A stretch of 64,000 nucleotides of DNA from positions 124,001-188,000 of the forward strand of contig JAEWUD010000022.1 in NCBI GenBank assembly GCA_023397475.1, written 5' to 3'. The position numbers and the translations under genes are program-made. Within the stretch, counting starts at the first letter, position 1. Every line of letters begins with the position of its first letter. Source of the DNA: Bacillota bacterium. GTDB lineage: Bacteria > Bacillota > Clostridia > Saccharofermentanales > Saccharofermentanaceae. A model generated the notes under the pieces. The model searched no databases. It was not told the DNA's origin and saw only the letters and a list, made by a program, of their open reading frames with translations. Below, piece by piece: positions 43,735-53,101 of this stretch.

Positions 43735-46029
43735 ATGGACGACACGCAGTCAGGCGATAATAACTCCTTATACTCTTCATTGGATAAAGATCCGAATGTG
43801 GATAACACATCGACAGAGCCATTCAAAGATGATGATTCTGAGGTGTCGGTCTTTACATCATTCATGAAGCAACCATCCGGCGAGAAGTCCGGTCTTCTTG
43901 GAGGGTTACGCTCCTCTTCTTCTGCAGAGTCGGCTCTTGGAGGTCTGCGCGGAACCGCTCCGGCTTCATCTGCATCGGATCAGGGTCCGCGATTGTTCTC
44001 TTCCTATATTAATTCGGATGAGGAAGAATTAATCGATCAATCGACGGATATTCCAGTTCTCTCCGATAACCAGGAACCGTCAGACGTTACACAGCCAGAC
44101 ATATCACAACCAGCCGATACGAATGTCATGCCTGCGGAAATCACGGACACTACTACAGTGGGTGAACTTTCAGAGAATTCATTCCCTCTTTTTCTCTCAT
44201 TCAAAGCAAACGACAATATCGCTAGTGTATCCGATGCTCTTCGTGAGAAAGCGATAAAGACTACGCCACCCTCAGAATCAAAAGAAATTGCAACTAATTC
44301 GCTCTCCCCTTCGACTTCTGTTATCGAAGAAACCGCCAAGATTGATGAACCTGTTTTCGATGATCTTGACGATTTTGATATCGACCAGGATCTTCTGAGT
44401 CGTCCGATCTTCAAACCCGTTCATATGACCGGGGAGGATGCTGCTAATGAGACAAATTCTGTCGTTTCGAAAGAGATTCCAGCGACAGCTGTCAGCGAGG
44501 ACTCGTCAGAGACGGTTATTCCAAGTGACAACAACATTCCCGCTCTCGATTTCCCGGATGTTTTTTCAGTAACCCCTGCTGTATTGGAGTCTGAAGAGTC
44601 GATTCCAGAACCTTCGGTTGAACCTGCAGAGGATTCTTCTCCTGTGATCGTGCCGGAGACACCCGATACTGCGGTGACTTCTGCGATGGCTTCTGCCCCT
44701 GCGATCCCCGGAGCCGAACCGCTTTTTTTCACAGATGACGACAAGCCTGTCTTCAAGCCATTTCGTTCCCAGAGGTCTGTGGAAGATTCGGACAGCGTGA
44801 CGGAGACATCCTCCGCAAATGCTGACAATTCTCCTTCATTTGATATTCCATCGATGAAGCGTCCGGCGACCTCTCCCGACCCCATACCGCTGACGCCGGA
44901 ACAGCCGCCCGCATTCATCCCCGTATTCCAACCGCCGAAAAATGCCGAAAGACCCGGTTCTAAGGATAAACTTGAGAATGCTACGGCGAAAGAGAGAATG
45001 AATGAAAGACCCGGCGCCAAGGAACGTTCAGCGGAGCGACAGGCTGCAATGGATGCCAGGATGGAGAGACCCGGCGGTCATGATCATAAAGATCAGCGAG
45101 CACATGTGATCAAGCCGACGCCCAACAAACCTTCGCAAGCCGCTAAGGTTGCACAGGAGGATGTCCAGACCAGTGAGCGATCCGTCTCCAACCGTTATAC
45201 CGCAGCTCAACAAATGGGTAGAATTGCTCCTCTCCCCGCTCGCGACATAAAAGCTTCGCGCAAGAAAGGTTCGCACCTACCTATTCTTTTTGCGCTTCTG
45301 TCTGTAGCTTTCGTTGTATCCATTTTTGCTCTGTGGACATTTTTGGACATCGGCTCGATTTTATTCGGAAACAACGCTAAACCAACGCCCACTTCGTCTG
45401 TTGCTACAAGTTCCGTTACCGCTGTAGCTACGACTACTGAGACAACGCAGGATGTTACGACGCAGGCCAGTTCAGAGGTAACCACTGCTGCGACCACGAC
45501 CAAAGAGACGACTGCGGCAACGACCACGGAACAGACGACAGCCGCGACAACGAAGGAGACAACGAAAGAGACAACAGCGGCGACCACGAAGGAAACAACG
45601 GCAGCCACGACCAAGGAAACGACTGCGGCGACGACGAAGGCTACGACGACCAAATCAGGCTCTTCTACTTCGGCGATGATTCCATCCGCATTCGCCACTA
45701 CGATCACGGATGGTAAATCCTCAGCTGATACGGCCAGCTTTAACATCAACTTCAAGAACACCGGTGCGAGTGATGTATCGCTTCTCGACGGTGTCGAGAA
45801 TATTACGGTAACCTTTGTCACGAATGGGGCCGTCATCGAATCTGTCACTTCGGACGACTTTGTCTTCACACCCAAGGAAGGTAAGACGAATGTATTCATC
45901 GGAGTACCCGTAAGTACAGATATTATTAAGAAGACGGAGACGAAGACGGTCACAGTTTCTGCCGTCTCCGAAGATGATGTTACGATCGGTAAATACTCGG
46001 TCAAATATTACGTTCTCTGCTACTCCTGA
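43735..46029 (+). CDS. Large single-pass membrane protein with a Thr-rich outer stalk
   Basis: 764 residues, family unknown. Residues 1-510 are acidic, Ser/Pro-rich and probably disordered, with three ERPG[SAG] units near 404-446. A single membrane helix is at about 512-537 (LPILFALLSVAFVVSIFALW) with no signal peptide, so the long N-terminus should be inside the cell. Residues 545-645 are Thr-rich with eight-residue TTKETTAA units; the last 100 residues form a beta-rich folded domain (SFNINFKNTGASDVSLLDG, then NVFIGVPVSTDI) like a bacterial Ig-type unit. GGAGGGGAAATAACGAT precedes the ATG. The Thr stalk resembles glycosylated wall-spanning linkers. Confidence 0.75.
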   Translation: MDDTQSGDNNSLYSSLDKDPNVDNTSTEPFKDDDSEVSVFTSFMKQPSGEKSGLLGGLRSSSSAESALGGLRGTAPASSASDQGPRLFSSYINSDEEELIDQSTDIPVLSDNQEPSDVTQPDISQPADTNVMPAEITDTTTVGELSENSFPLFLSFKANDNIASVSDALREKAIKTTPPSESKEIATNSLSPSTSVIEETAKIDEPVFDDLDDFDIDQDLLSRPIFKPVHMTGEDAANETNSVVSKEIPATAVSEDSSETVIPSDNNIPALDFPDVFSVTPAVLESEESIPEPSVEPAEDSSPVIVPETPDTAVTSAMASAPAIPGAEPLFFTDDDKPVFKPFRSQRSVEDSDSVTETSSANADNSPSFDIPSMKRPATSPDPIPLTPEQPPAFIPVFQPPKNAERPGSKDKLENATAKERMNERPGAKERSAERQAAMDARMERPGGHDHKDQRAHVIKPTPNKPSQAAKVAQEDVQTSERSVSNRYTAAQQMGRIAPLPARDIKASRKKGSHLPILFALLSVAFVVSIFALWTFLDIGSILFGNNAKPTPTSSVATSSVTAVATTTETTQDVTTQASSEVTTAATTTKETTAATTTEQTTAATTKETTKETTAATTKETTAATTKETTAATTKATTTKSGSSTSAMIPSAFATTITDGKSSADTASFNINFKNTGASDVSLLDGVENITVTFVTNGAVIESVTSDDFVFTPKEGKTNVFIGVPVSTDIIKKTETKTVTVSAVSEDDVTIGKYSVKYYVLCYS
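45481..45654 (+). repeat. Coding repeat of TTKETTAA units
   Basis: About seven degenerate copies of a 24-base unit coding for TTKETTAA. Synonymous sites differ between copies while the protein pattern is kept, so the repeat is maintained as a protein feature. Confidence 0.8.
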
Positions 46030-46049
46030 TTCTCGACTCACCGCAAATC

Positions 46050-46085
46050 AAAAGGCCTTCGATTTTAAAGAATCGAAGGCCTTTT
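46050..46085. terminator. Bidirectional terminator between convergent genes
   Basis: Perfect 15-pair stem AAAAGGCCTTCGATT / AATCGAAGGCCTTTT with a 6-base loop; ends in T-runs on both strands, serving the Thr-rich protein gene and prfB. Confidence 0.93.
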
Positions 46086-46109
46086 ATTCATTTCGTTTAA
46101 TATGTAGAC

Positions 46110-47219
46110 TTACTTCTCGATCTTCATGCCCGAAAGATATGCATTGATGAAGCCGTCTAACTCACCATCCATTACAGCGTCAACATCTACGAGCTCGTAT
46201 CCGGTACGATGGTCCTTTACCATCGTGTACGGACAGAAAACATAGGACCGAATCTGGCTGCCCCAAGCAATATCCATCTGATTGCCCTTAAGATCTTCAA
46301 TCTTCTCCATGTGCGCCGCCTGAGCCAAGGCAAAAAGCTTGGCCTTAAGCATGTTCATCGCGGTTTCTTTGTTCTGGACTTGTGACCGTTCTGATTGACA
46401 GGATGTAACGCAACCGGTAGGAAGATGCGTAAGTCGAACGGCTGAATCCGTCTTATTGATATGCTGTCCGCCTTTACCCGAAGCACGATAGGTATCGATG
46501 CGGAGATCGGCCGGATTTATTGTGATATTGATCGATTCATCAAGCTCCGGAATTACTTCACAGGAAGCAAACGACGTGTGACGACGTCCGGAAGAATCAA
46601 ACGGTGAGATTCGAACAAGACGATGGACGCCAATCTCGGATCGCAAAAAACCATAAGCATTCTCACCGGTTACAAGAATTGAACAACTTTTGATTCCTGC
46701 CTCATCACCGTCAAGATAATCAAGTTCTTTCACCACAAAATCATGCGCTTCTGCCCATCGATTGTACATGCGATAGAGCATAGATACCCAGTCCTGCGCC
46801 TCTGTGCCACCGGCACCCGCATGCAGGGTGAGAATCGCATTGTTCTTGTCGTATTCTCCCGTCAGGAGAGTCTCAAGCCGCATATTCTCCAGTTCGTGCC
46901 GGAAGTGCACACTGCCCTGCAAAGCCTCCTCAAGAACCTCGCGATCTTCCACTTCATTCCCAAGTTCACAAAGAACCAGAAGGTCTTCTCTTTCCTTCTC
47001 AAGCGCGTGATAACGGTCAACTCTCTTCTGCAACTGGCGCATTCTCGATTGAACGGACTGAGCACGCTCAATATTGCCCCAGAAATCCGGTTCCTGCGCT
47101 CTGGCTTCCAGTTCCGAAATCTCATCATGAAGACGCGAAATATGGAGTGCGTCTTTCAAAACACGAAGCTGACCTTCCGCTCCTTCGAGCTCAAGTCGCA
47201 AGGTGTCAAATTCTAACAT
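46110..47219 (-). CDS. prfB: Peptide chain release factor 2
   Basis: Releases finished proteins at UGA and UAA codons. 369 residues. RF2 features: the SPF tripeptide in RISPFDSSGRRHTSF (residue about 200), which reads UGA, and the GGQ motif in ASGKGGQHINKTDSA. The gene is a single open frame: the segment VLKDALHISRLHDEISELE aligns with the region where most RF2 genes carry the CTTTGA frameshift site, but no such site or in-frame TGA is present. Follows the aminotransferase gene by 3 bases. Confidence 0.97.
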   Translation of the reverse strand: MLEFDTLRLELEGAEGQLRVLKDALHISRLHDEISELEARAQEPDFWGNIERAQSVQSRMRQLQKRVDRYHALEKEREDLLVLCELGNEVEDREVLEEALQGSVHFRHELENMRLETLLTGEYDKNNAILTLHAGAGGTEAQDWVSMLYRMYNRWAEAHDFVVKELDYLDGDEAGIKSCSILVTGENAYGFLRSEIGVHRLVRISPFDSSGRRHTSFASCEVIPELDESINITINPADLRIDTYRASGKGGQHINKTDSAVRLTHLPTGCVTSCQSERSQVQNKETAMNMLKAKLFALAQAAHMEKIEDLKGNQMDIAWGSQIRSYVFCPYTMVKDHRTGYELVDVDAVMDGELDGFINAYLSGMKIEK

Positions 47220-47222
47220 AAT

Positions 47223-48416
47223 TTATCGTCCTTCCTCTTTAAGTTGCTTAACAAATTCTCCCAGTCGAATCATCGCCTGTTGAATGTTTTCGATAGATGA
47301 AGCATAACTGATTCTGACGAATCCTTCTCCGCAATCGCCGAATGCTCGTCCCGGTACAATAGCTACTTTCTTCTCTCGAAGGAAACGCTCGCAGAATGTA
47401 TCCGAATCAATTCCAAGAGACGCGATACAGGGAAATGCATAGAATGCCCCGGTTGGTTCATAACAAGATAGACCGGCATCCCGGCATCCTTTGACGACAA
47501 TTCTTCTTCTGCGGTTGTACTCGTCCCTCATCTCCACAACGTCCTTATCCGCATTGCGAGCCGCTTCAATCGCGGCATACTGTGCGGTTGTCGGAGAACT
47601 CATGATACAGTATTGATGAATCTTGTTCATGGCTCCAATGATCTCAGCAGGCCCGCAGGCATAGCCGATTCGCCAGCCGGTCATTGCATATGCCTTAGAA
47701 AAACCGTTGATCAAGATTGTGCGATCTGTCATAGACGGAAACGACGCCAAAGAATAATGCGGTTCATCGTTATAGGATAACTCTGAATAGAGTTCATCGG
47801 TAAGTACAAGCACATCCGAGTATCGATCGAGGACATCCACGATCGCGGACAGCTCGCTCTTTGACATTGTCGCTCCGGTCGGGTTATTAGGATATCCGAT
47901 CATAACAAGCTTCGTCTTCTTGGTAATTGCAGCCTCGAGATCCTGAGGGAGCAATTTGAAAGAGTCCTCGGCACGCGTCGGCACGATCACAGGAACTCCC
48001 ATCGCCAGCTTAACCGCAGCCTTGTACGCGACGAAGCAGGGTTCGACAATGACAACCTCATCGCCCGGATTAATCAATGCGCGAATGGCGATATCTATGC
48101 CTTCGCTGCCTCCAACCGTGACGAGTACCTGATTCTGAGGATCATAGCGAAGTTTCTGCTTGCGCAACAGATATTCCGCGATCGCTTCACGCAATTCGGA
48201 AAAACCTGCATTCGGTGAATAATGGGTATAACCCAATTCCAACGAATAAATTCCGGCTTCGCGTATACGCCAAGGCGTTACGAAATCCGGTTCGCCGATC
48301 GATAACGAAATGACCTCGCCTTTCATTTCGTTCGCGAGATCAAAAAAACGACGGATCGCCGAAGGTGGGATGGACTTCACTTGATCAGATAACAGGTCGT
48401 TATAATCCTTCATCAT
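47223..48416 (-). CDS. Class I PLP aminotransferase (aspartate aminotransferase-like)
   Basis: 397 residues. ISLSIGEPDFVTP at about 36, the YPNNPTGATMSK segment near 175, DELYSEL and the PLP lysine in LINGFSKAYAMTGWRIG near 236. This branch includes aspartate and aromatic aminotransferases of Clostridia and archaea; the substrate cannot be narrowed. It sits between an Lrp-type regulator gene (40 bases upstream) and prfB. The Lrp neighbour probably controls it. Confidence 0.93.
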   Translation of the reverse strand: MMKDYNDLLSDQVKSIPPSAIRRFFDLANEMKGEVISLSIGEPDFVTPWRIREAGIYSLELGYTHYSPNAGFSELREAIAEYLLRKQKLRYDPQNQVLVTVGGSEGIDIAIRALINPGDEVVIVEPCFVAYKAAVKLAMGVPVIVPTRAEDSFKLLPQDLEAAITKKTKLVMIGYPNNPTGATMSKSELSAIVDVLDRYSDVLVLTDELYSELSYNDEPHYSLASFPSMTDRTILINGFSKAYAMTGWRIGYACGPAEIIGAMNKIHQYCIMSSPTTAQYAAIEAARNADKDVVEMRDEYNRRRRIVVKGCRDAGLSCYEPTGAFYAFPCIASLGIDSDTFCERFLREKKVAIVPGRAFGDCGEGFVRISYASSIENIQQAMIRLGEFVKQLKEEGR

Positions 48417-48456
48417 ATATGTTGACTCTCTTTACTATGAATTCGGGTCAATCCAA

Positions 48457-48945
48457 TCACAAAATCACAGTTTCTCTGCGATCAACCGGCTTATCATCGA
48501 AAACCACGCCGTTGCTCTTATACTTCTTTAAGATGAAATGTGTCGCGGTAGATACAACACCATCCATCGGAGCGACCTTATTAGAAATAAATGACGCGAC
48601 TTCCCTAAGCGTCGAATCTTCAATGATCAGCATAAGATCGAATCCGCCGGACATAAGATAGCAGCTTGTCACCTGGGGATATCGGAACAGATGCTGCGCA
48701 ATACGGTCAAAGCCCTGATCTCGCTGTGGGTTCAACCGCACCTCAATCAAAGCGGTAACAGACTCTCTCTTCGTCTTGTCCCAATTGACGACGGTTGTAT
48801 ATCCGAGAATGATCTCTTCCTCGCGAAGCTTCGTAAGTTCCTCGGCAATCTCATCCTCAGATACTCCGAGCATTACAGCCAGATCCGGCTGCGTTAATCT
48901 GGCATTATGTTCAATCAGTCGAAGAAGTTCATAACGATCCAGCAT
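48457..48945 (-). CDS. Lrp/AsnC-family transcription regulator
   Basis: 162 residues. N-terminal helix-turn-helix (LIEHNARLTQPDLAVMLGVS), C-terminal RAM domain that binds amino acids (VTALIEVRLNPQ, CYLMSGGFDLMLIIE). GGAGGTGTCT precedes the ATG at 48945; the frame opens at a TTG 12 bases earlier, inside the ribosome site. It probably senses an amino acid and controls the adjacent aminotransferase. First gene of the lrp-aminotransferase-prfB run. Confidence 0.94.
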   Translation of the reverse strand: MLDRYELLRLIEHNARLTQPDLAVMLGVSEDEIAEELTKLREEEIILGYTTVVNWDKTKRESVTALIEVRLNPQRDQGFDRIAQHLFRYPQVTSCYLMSGGFDLMLIIEDSTLREVASFISNKVAPMDGVVSTATHFILKKYKSNGVVFDDKPVDRRETVIL

Positions 48946-48980
48946 AGACACCTCCAAAGGTCACCATAACGTTTCCGCTC

Positions 48981-49010
48981 ATTGTAACACAACGCATGAA
49001 GCAAGGGCAA
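48981..49010 (-). promoter_or_regulatory. Promoter for the Lrp-aminotransferase-prfB run
   Basis: Minus strand -35 TTGCCC (49005-49010), 18-base spacer, -10 TACAAT (48981-48986). Confidence 0.65.
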
Positions 49011-49057
49011 CGCTGCCGACAGGCGAAACGCGTCGAACGTATGTTCTCCGCGCCGTT

Positions 49058-50440
49058 TTACGATTCAGCATCCGCACCCGGGAGTACATGAATCCATTTA
49101 CGTGACATGAAGCGAAAAAATCCAATAACTGCTTTGATGAATTCGTCGGATACGGTAAGCAGATATACAATGATAAGTCCGGCACCCCAATATCTTCCGG
49201 CTGCAAATGCCATAGGAATCGAGAACAACCAGAGCGGGACAAGTTCAGCAACAAAAGCGAATCGAGTATCTCCTCCCGCTCGCATCGCACCGAGGAGATT
49301 CTCCAGATTGAAAGTCTTGATCGGCAGCACAATCCCGAAAAGAATGATGAGAAGTTGAGCGTACGACCTCGCATCTTCCGAAACGCGAAAATAGCTTGTG
49401 ATCGTCCCGGAGAAAAGAATGAGAAGAATTCCCGTGACAAGTCCCAAAAGGCTTCCAAACGCATTGGTTCTGGCCGCATAGACAAAGGCATGTCTGGGCT
49501 TTCCTTCCCCGATTTTGTGACCGACCATAGCGGCAGATGCAGAAGCGATACCCATTAACAAGGCAAAACTTACCCGATCAATGGTTTGCATTATACTGTA
49601 GGCAGTTGCATAAGCGGTCCCCATATGACCATACAAAGCCGTATATGTAGAGACACCCAGTGCCCAGAAAAACTCATTTGCAACTACAGGGATCGATACA
49701 ACAAGCATCTCACGCACAAAATCTTTACGAATACCCGAGAAATTACGAGGGTAGACAGCAACGAGGTATTTTCGCGCATAGATAATCAACACAAGAACAG
49801 TAAATTCTACGATTCGTGCGACAAGAGTAGCAATTGCCGCTCCTTTAACTCCTAGCGCGGGTGCACCGAACAATCCGTTAATTAGGATCGCGTTTAGAAC
49901 TGTATTCGTAACAATGGAGATAAGCGAGACCGCAAAGGGCATTACAGCTCTCTTGGTACTTCGAAGACCGCTATAGAACAGGTTTGCCACGGCCGTAAGC
50001 GGATAACTGATCGAGACAATCTGAAGGTATTCACTGCCAAGTCGAATTGTCTCCTGGTCAGTGGTAAAGATTCCGATGATTTGTTTCGCAAAAATCAAGG
50101 TGAGAATCGTAAAGATTACCGATAAACAGAGCGCAGATAAGAAACCCAGCGCGAGGGTCTTCTTAATACCAGAATGGTCGTTGCGGCCGAAATATTGGGC
50201 GACAAAGACGGCACTTCCAGAACCGACACCAAAAATGATGACGATTAACAGAAAAAAGACGGTATTGGCAAAACCTACCGACGCCAAGGCGCGATCGCCC
50301 AAACCCGAGACCATAAGATTGTCGATCAGATTGAGACTTGCACTGAAAAGATTCTGCAAAGCAACGGGGAGTCCGATGACAACAAGCGTCTTCCAATATG
50401 CTTTGTCCCGAAAGATTCCCGGTATATCTGTATTTAGCAT
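49058..50440 (-). CDS. MATE-family efflux transporter
   Basis: 460 residues, 12 predicted helices in two similar halves. It starts with KTLVVIGLPVALQNLFSASL, and NLIDNLMVSGLGDRALASVG is the family's first-helix pattern. NorM/DinF-type drug or metabolite antiporter driven by sodium or protons; substrate unknown. The ATG at 50440 follows GAAGGACGAATATTT; the TTG at 50473 has no ribosome site. Confidence 0.94.
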   Translation of the reverse strand: MLNTDIPGIFRDKAYWKTLVVIGLPVALQNLFSASLNLIDNLMVSGLGDRALASVGFANTVFFLLIVIIFGVGSGSAVFVAQYFGRNDHSGIKKTLALGFLSALCLSVIFTILTLIFAKQIIGIFTTDQETIRLGSEYLQIVSISYPLTAVANLFYSGLRSTKRAVMPFAVSLISIVTNTVLNAILINGLFGAPALGVKGAAIATLVARIVEFTVLVLIIYARKYLVAVYPRNFSGIRKDFVREMLVVSIPVVANEFFWALGVSTYTALYGHMGTAYATAYSIMQTIDRVSFALLMGIASASAAMVGHKIGEGKPRHAFVYAARTNAFGSLLGLVTGILLILFSGTITSYFRVSEDARSYAQLLIILFGIVLPIKTFNLENLLGAMRAGGDTRFAFVAELVPLWLFSIPMAFAAGRYWGAGLIIVYLLTVSDEFIKAVIGFFRFMSRKWIHVLPGADAES

Positions 50441-50533
50441 AAATATTCGTCCTTCAATGTCGCTGAAACGCAAGGTTTTTCTTCAGGGAATACTATTATA
50501 TTCGATCCCCACGCACTTGCATAGAAAAAGAAA

Positions 50534-50570
50534 GAATAGAGTCCGTAAGCTCTTGCCACGGACTCTATTC
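50534..50570 (-). terminator. Terminator after malic enzyme
   Basis: Perfect 13-pair stem GAATAGAGTCCGT / ACGGACTCTATTC with an 11-base loop; the minus strand then reads TTTCTTTTTC. Confidence 0.88.
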
Positions 50571-50602
50571 CTATCTGAAAATGAAATTTCCGATCGCAGG
50601 GA

Positions 50603-51772
50603 TTAGATACGAGCTACGCCGCTCTTTCTGGCTGCTTCGCTGACGGCGGCTGCAACAGCCTTGCCAACGCGAGGATCGAACGCATCCGGAATAATATACT
50701 CGGGTGTAAGCTCGGACTCCGATACAAGATCCGCAATCGCAAATGCTGCGGCAAGCTTCATCTCGTCATTGATATCGCTGGCGCGAACATCGAATGTACC
50801 GCGGAAGATTCCGGGGAAAGCGAGAACGTTGTTGATCTGGTTCGGGAAATCCGAACGGCCCGTCGCCATAACCTTGACTCCGGCCTTCTTCGCAACGTCG
50901 GGCATAATCTCGGGAACCGGGTTCGCACAGGCAAAGATCACAGGATCTTTGGCCATCGAAGCGACCATCTCTTCGGTCATAACGCCGGGAGCGGATACAC
51001 CGATAAATACATCGGCACCCTTGATAACATCCGCAAGGCTACCCTTCTTCATCTTCTGGTTGGTCATAGCGGCAATCTCTGCCTTCGCTTCGTTCAAGTT
51101 GTCACGACCCGCCCAGATTGCACCGGTACGGTCGCAGAGAACAACATCCGACAGACCGCAGGAGATCAGAAGCTTCGTGATCGCGGTAGCGGCAGCACCG
51201 GCACCGTTAACGACGACGGCAACATCGGAAATGTTCTTGCCGACAATACGCAGAGCATTAATCATACCGGCTAAAGTAACGACCGCGGTACCGTGCTGGT
51301 CATCGTGGAAGATCGGGATGTCACAGCGCTCTTTGAGCTTCTTCTCTATCTCGAAGCAACGAGGAGCGGAGATGTCCTCAAGGTTGATTCCGCCGAAGGA
51401 TCCGGCGAGAAGCGCAACCGTGTTAACAATATCATCGACTTCCTTCGAACGGATGCACAGAGGGAATGCGTCAACATCGCCGAAGGCTTTGAAGAGAGCG
51501 CACTTGCCTTCCATAACGGGCATACCGGCCTCAGGTCCGATATCGCCGAGACCGAGAACAGCGGTGCCGTCAGTAACGACAGCAACGAGATTGTGACGTC
51601 TGGTATAAAGATAAGAAAGATCTACGTCCTTGGATATCTCAAGGCAAGGTTCTGCAACACCGGGAGTGTACGCGACGGCCAGCTCTTGCTTGGAGCCTAC
51701 GGGAGCGCGGGCGATAACCTCGATTTTTCCTTGCCATTCAATGTGTTTCTGAATTGCTATACTTTTATCCAT
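50603..51772 (-). CDS. Malic enzyme (NAD(P)-dependent, short form)
   Basis: Oxidative decarboxylation of malate to pyruvate with CO2 release. 389 residues, the short bacterial type without the phosphotransacetylase-like extension. ELAVAYTPGVAEPC near 30, tyrosine and lysine region PVMEGKCALFKAFG, metal-site IFHDDQHGTAVV near 155 and nucleotide motif VVNGAGAAATAI near 185. The ATG at 51772 follows GGAGGATTCTGAC; the in-frame GTG at 51787 lies within the ribosome site. Monocistronic, with its own promoter and terminator. Confidence 0.96.
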   Translation of the reverse strand: MDKSIAIQKHIEWQGKIEVIARAPVGSKQELAVAYTPGVAEPCLEISKDVDLSYLYTRRHNLVAVVTDGTAVLGLGDIGPEAGMPVMEGKCALFKAFGDVDAFPLCIRSKEVDDIVNTVALLAGSFGGINLEDISAPRCFEIEKKLKERCDIPIFHDDQHGTAVVTLAGMINALRIVGKNISDVAVVVNGAGAAATAITKLLISCGLSDVVLCDRTGAIWAGRDNLNEAKAEIAAMTNQKMKKGSLADVIKGADVFIGVSAPGVMTEEMVASMAKDPVIFACANPVPEIMPDVAKKAGVKVMATGRSDFPNQINNVLAFPGIFRGTFDVRASDINDEMKLAAAFAIADLVSESELTPEYIIPDAFDPRVGKAVAAAVSEAARKSGVARI

Positions 51773-51816
51773 GTCAGAATCCTCCACCTCATTCGAGTGT
51801 TTATTGAACCAGAATC

Positions 51817-51845
51817 ATAATAGTGATGTTTTCAGAAAAAAACAA
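51817..51845 (-). promoter_or_regulatory. Promoter for malic enzyme
   Basis: Minus strand -35 TTGTTT (51840-51845), 17-base spacer, -10 TATTAT (51817-51822). Confidence 0.6.
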
Positions 51846-51923
51846 CTGTTCCCGTGTGTCAGAACCGTTAAAAAGATAAGAATTCCACGTGTTTTCAAAC
51901 ATTTTAACGAAATGCACAAAAAA

Positions 51924-52733
51924 TCACGGATTTTCGATTGAATTTTGACTACTTTCATTTTTTTCGATTTGCATGTTCACCATTCGATAGATTACGGCAC
52001 TCATGCGCGCGAATGAAAGACAAAGGAAAGAGATCAGGAACGCATCGAGGATCGCTGAAGCTTCACGATATTCCCATAGAAACATAATAAGAAGGAACTT
52101 GGGAACAGAGTACAGCACATGAAGCGACAACATGGATATGAAGATGAACGGCTTCAAACCTCTCGTGCGAGATGCGTTCTGTGTAAATGCTTCGATGAAC
52201 CCTTTCTTCTCAAATACCAGGTAGGAGGGTACAAAGAAGAAATACGTAATCACCAGAATTATCGCATAGATAAAGAGCCACTGTGTTGCCTGGGATCGAT
52301 TCATTACACTGGAAAGAAAAAGAATGATGATCCACAAAACCAAGATGAATACCAAGAAATACGGAAATCTGCGCAAATAGGATTTGAGACTACTGCCAAC
52401 GCTCTGACCTGCATAATCTCCAATGAGAATACGCGTATAAACATATGAAATAAGCATATTAAAAAACAAAAGAGCGATAATTGAAAATATATACAAAAGA
52501 TTGGCCATCAGATTCAAAGGCATCGGAGGCAATGCGGTCATCTCCGGGTTGAGACTCTGCAACTTCTCGACCCATGCGTTATAGGCCGAAAAATCTGAAT
52601 CTCCGGGTTCGAAGAACAGAACGGCGGCATTAATGAAATAAACCAGGAGAAATAGGCAGCGAGCTACCCATCTCTTCCTGAGTTTATCAATCTGTAACGA
52701 CTCTATGAGGACCCCGAACGGTGTCGTTCTCAT
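51924..52733 (-). CDS. Integral membrane protein of unknown family
   Basis: 269 residues with about six membrane helices, for example CLFLLVYFINAAVLFF near 30, LLYIFSIIALLFFNMLISYV near 85 and FPYFLVFILVLWIIILFLSS near 125. No motif I recognise; the layout and 'VFEKKGFIEAFTQNASRTRG' loop resemble small DUF975-like polytopic proteins, but this is a guess. The ATG follows the ferredoxin stop with no gap (TAAATG), so it is translated with the hydrogenase-like operon as its last gene. Confidence 0.7.
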   Translation of the reverse strand: MRTTPFGVLIESLQIDKLRKRWVARCLFLLVYFINAAVLFFEPGDSDFSAYNAWVEKLQSLNPEMTALPPMPLNLMANLLYIFSIIALLFFNMLISYVYTRILIGDYAGQSVGSSLKSYLRRFPYFLVFILVLWIIILFLSSVMNRSQATQWLFIYAIILVITYFFFVPSYLVFEKKGFIEAFTQNASRTRGLKPFIFISMLSLHVLYSVPKFLLIMFLWEYREASAILDAFLISFLCLSFARMSAVIYRMVNMQIEKNESSQNSIENP

Positions 52734-53099
52734 TTATGCTTCTACGGATGTAATGGAGATGTCCGTGCAAACCTTTCCGTTCACAATATGCTCCGCGACA
52801 ATACGCTTTGCCTTATTCGTATCAACCTGAACATACGTTACCTTCGTACCATCCGCATCAATAACCTCAACGAGAGGCTCTAGGCGGCAAAGTCCGAGAC
52901 AGCCGGTCATCGTTACGGCTACATCATTAATACCGCGCGTGCGAAGCTCTTCAACGAGAGCCGACATGACAGGTCTTGCTCCGGCAGCAATACCGCAGGT
53001 GGCCATTCCGACGACAATACGCTTGCCTCCCTGATTTCTTGCAGCCATATCGGCCTGTGCCTTCATCTTAATCTCTTGAAGTTCTGCTAATGATTTCAT
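52734..53099 (-). CDS. Thioredoxin-like [2Fe-2S] ferredoxin
   Basis: 121 residues, NuoE/HydC-like fold. Cys35 in GMATCGIAAGA and Cys67/Cys71 in TGCLGLC fit three of the four canonical ligand positions; the first canonical Cys is replaced by Gly31, and a further Cys111 occurs near the C-terminus. Relatives in Clostridia sit in [FeFe]-hydrogenase clusters and pass electrons to the HydB subunit. Here no HydB or HydA follows, so the partner may be the hydrogenase-like protein at 54841. Two bases separate it from the HATPase gene. Confidence 0.9.
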   Translation of the reverse strand: MKSLAELQEIKMKAQADMAARNQGGKRIVVGMATCGIAAGARPVMSALVEELRTRGINDVAVTMTGCLGLCRLEPLVEVIDADGTKVTYVQVDTNKAKRIVAEHIVNGKVCTDISITSVEA

Positions 53100-53101
53100 G
53101 C

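Noticed and set aside
45481..45654. Possible CRISPR array because of regular repeats
   Set aside because: No spacers: the repeats are contiguous, in frame and coding, with synonymous variation.
45207..46004. Open frame of 265 codons on the minus strand, Val-rich
   Set aside because: Mirror of the Thr repeat of the surface protein (Thr codons read as Val); no start signals.
50661..51596. Open frame of 311 codons on the plus strand
   Set aside because: Antisense shadow of malic enzyme; low-complexity translation, no ribosome site.
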